In this document: in pieces, positions 14,727 through 16,199 of the stretch | How positions within the stretch are numbered: position 1 is the first letter of the stretch | Layout: each line of letters starts with the position of its first letter | Source of the DNA: Phycisphaerae bacterium | GTDB lineage: Bacteria; Planctomycetota; Phycisphaerae; UBA1845; UTPLA1 | DNA: 16,199 bases | Direction of reading: 5' to 3' | NCBI GenBank assembly: GCA_016935885.1 | Contig: JAFGQA010000318.1 | Coordinates: 1-16,199, forward strand | Position numbers and translations under genes: made by a program | The notes under the pieces: model-generated | The model's database searches: none | What the model was told of the DNA's origin: nothing | Seen by the model: the letters and a program-made list of their open reading frames with translations, nothing else

Positions 14727-16199
14727 ATGTCCGTGACGGAACAGCCAGTCAGCCCACCCGAGCCGCAACTGGGCGTTCGCGCGAACGCTGACAGCGTCTG
14801 CCGGCAGCCGGAACACCAGGAGGATGCGCACCGGCCGCCCTGCCCCGATCTGGATCGACTGCAGACTACGGATCCGCAGATCCGTCAACAAATCGCCTCT
14901 CGCCACGGAGACCAGGCCACAGACTTGGCGGCGAAGCAAGTCGCCACCGCTCTCGCTGACCTGGCCGTCGTGAGATTGGCATCCGGTGATCTCGAGATTG
15001 CCGTCAGGCTGCTCCAGGAGGCCTTGGACCTATGTCCCGGCAGCCGCCCCGCCTTCCACAATCTTGTTGCCGCACTGCTCCTGCACAAGCACCTACGAGA
15101 CGCCAATTTCGACGCCGTCCGAGGACACCTGTTGCAACACTGGGACGACTTCCCGTGGGTCCGACAATATCGACGGCTGCTCTTCATGCCCTGCTTCCTG
15201 AACCTCGAATTCGTCAAGGGCAAGTGCAATCTCAAGTGTCGCATGTGCGTCGGCGCCAACGCCCCCGACCATCCCAATCGACTGACGTACATGTCGGCCG
15301 AGGATTTCCGGGGGTTGCTCACCGCCGCGCCGACCATTACCGGCGTCACCCTCAGCTCCGGCGACAGCGATCCGCTATTGCACCCGGACATCGTCCAGGT
15401 CATCGACATGGCAGCGGAGCATCACGTTCGACTCGACGTCTTCACCAACGGCCTTCCCCTCGGCGTGAAAACCTGCCGCAGAATCGTCGAATCACAGACC
15501 GTCTCGATGGTCAACTTCTCCATCGATGCGGCCACGCCGGAGACCTACCGAAGAATCCGTGGCGAAGACCTGACGCGCGTCGTCAAGAAGATCGAGACAC
15601 TCCAAACCATGAAGAATGATACGGGGTCTCACTTGCCGCGGGTCTCGCTGTCCTTCGTCGCCATGGCTGACAACATTCAGGAATTGCCCGCGTTCGTCGA
15701 GATGGCGCGGCGCCTCGGCGCCACGCGGGTATTCGTGGACGACCTGATCGGCTGGGGCAGCGGTGACAGCGAGAACCAGGTCGCCACCGATCATCCGCGA
15801 TGTTTCCATCTCGTGCAGCGGGCCCGCCGCCTTGCTGAAGGGGCAAACATCCAATTCACCTTGCCCGAACGACTGCAACACGAACCCGGCGCCGGCCCAG
15901 TCGCCGGCGCGGCGAGCAACGGGGCCGCGACGGGGCCCCCGTTGAGCCGCTGCGGCTGGATCAACGGTGTTTGGGTCCGCAGGGACGGACAGTTAGACCC
16001 CTGCTGCATGGTCCAGAACGTCGCGGACATGGGTAACATCAAGGACGGCCCCATCCTGCGGAACGACAAGTACGCCCGCGTCAAGGACCTCCTGCTCGAT
16101 GGCAAGATCTTCAAGGCGTGTGTGAACCAACGAATGTGCCGCTATGTCCAACAGCAGAAGGCCGCCGACATCCCCCTCCGTCTCATCACCCGCGACGAA
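14727..16199 (+). CDS. TPR-containing radical SAM enzyme with SPASM-like C-terminus; C-terminus outside window
   Basis: The frame is open from ATG 14727 to the right edge (491 codons). GGAGG (14711-14715) lies 11 nt before the ATG. Residues about 80-150 (LASGDLEIAVRLLQEALDL, then AFHNLVAALLLHKHL) look like TPR helices, which bind proteins. The radical SAM core begins with CNLKCRMC, giving C167-x3-C171-x2-C174 for the 4Fe-4S cluster that cleaves S-adenosylmethionine. LSSGDSDPLLHPDI (GGE-like) and VFTNG follow, as in the family. After about residue 400, C409, C426, C427, C465 and C471 form a SPASM-like set for auxiliary clusters; SPASM enzymes often modify peptides or proteins. The target here is unknown. 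Candidates in view are the small ORF just upstream and the flagellin, neither demonstrated. Confidence 0.9.
   Translation, partial: MSVTEQPVSPPEPQLGVRANADSVCRQPEHQEDAHRPPCPDLDRLQTTDPQIRQQIASRHGDQATDLAAKQVATALADLAVVRLASGDLEIAVRLLQEALDLCPGSRPAFHNLVAALLLHKHLRDANFDAVRGHLLQHWDDFPWVRQYRRLLFMPCFLNLEFVKGKCNLKCRMCVGANAPDHPNRLTYMSAEDFRGLLTAAPTITGVTLSSGDSDPLLHPDIVQVIDMAAEHHVRLDVFTNGLPLGVKTCRRIVESQTVSMVNFSIDAATPETYRRIRGEDLTRVVKKIETLQTMKNDTGSHLPRVSLSFVAMADNIQELPAFVEMARRLGATRVFVDDLIGWGSGDSENQVATDHPRCFHLVQRARRLAEGANIQFTLPERLQHEPGAGPVAGAASNGAATGPPLSRCGWINGVWVRRDGQLDPCCMVQNVADMGNIKDGPILRNDKYARVKDLLLDGKIFKACVNQRMCRYVQQQKAADIPLRLITRDE

Overview
The window is GC-rich, bacterial and densely coding. Several features suggest a Planctomycetota-type bacterium: a very long secreted protein built from repeated beta-sandwich modules, an ECF sigma/anti-sigma pair followed by a secreted PDZ protein, a divergent flagellin, and a TPR-plus-radical-SAM enzyme. 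This assignment is inferred from gene style only; no rRNA or other taxonomic marker is present.

Layout. (1) Positions 1-5709, minus strand: one open frame of 1903 codons that runs off the left edge. It encodes a secreted C10 (streptopain-like) cysteine peptidase followed by a carboxypeptidase-regulatory-like domain, three Fn3-like modules, nine complete 106-residue Ig-like repeats, a fourth Fn3-like module and the start of a tenth Ig-like repeat. (2) Positions 6178-9772, minus strand: a probable three-gene unit, transcribed in the order ECF sigma factor, zinc-finger anti-sigma factor, secreted DUF3352-like/PDZ protein. (3) Positions 9863-11350, plus strand: smpB, divergent from the sigma factor across only 90 bp, then a membrane-anchored protein of unknown function. 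(4) Positions 11351-13214: a structured non-coding leader, a probable flagellar-type promoter, a flagellin gene and a strong hairpin terminator. (5) Positions 13341-16199: a minus-strand TIM-barrel-like protein of unknown function, divergent from a TPR/radical-SAM/SPASM-like enzyme that runs off the right edge. A 21-codon ORF with a good ribosome binding site sits 30 bp upstream of that enzyme.

How the genes may work together. The sigma, anti-sigma and PDZ proteins look like a cell-envelope signalling module: the membrane anti-sigma holds the cytoplasmic sigma, and the exported PDZ protein could sense or modulate. SmpB rescues stalled ribosomes with tmRNA, but no ssrA is seen here. The flagellin is solitary, with no other flagellar structural gene in view. 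The radical SAM enzyme could modify a peptide or protein; the small upstream ORF and the nearby flagellin are candidate substrates, both speculative. I did not find a demonstrable new defence or mobile system. The best candidates for something undescribed are the small ORF plus radical SAM pair, the sigma/anti-sigma/PDZ unit, and the structured region ahead of the flagellin gene.
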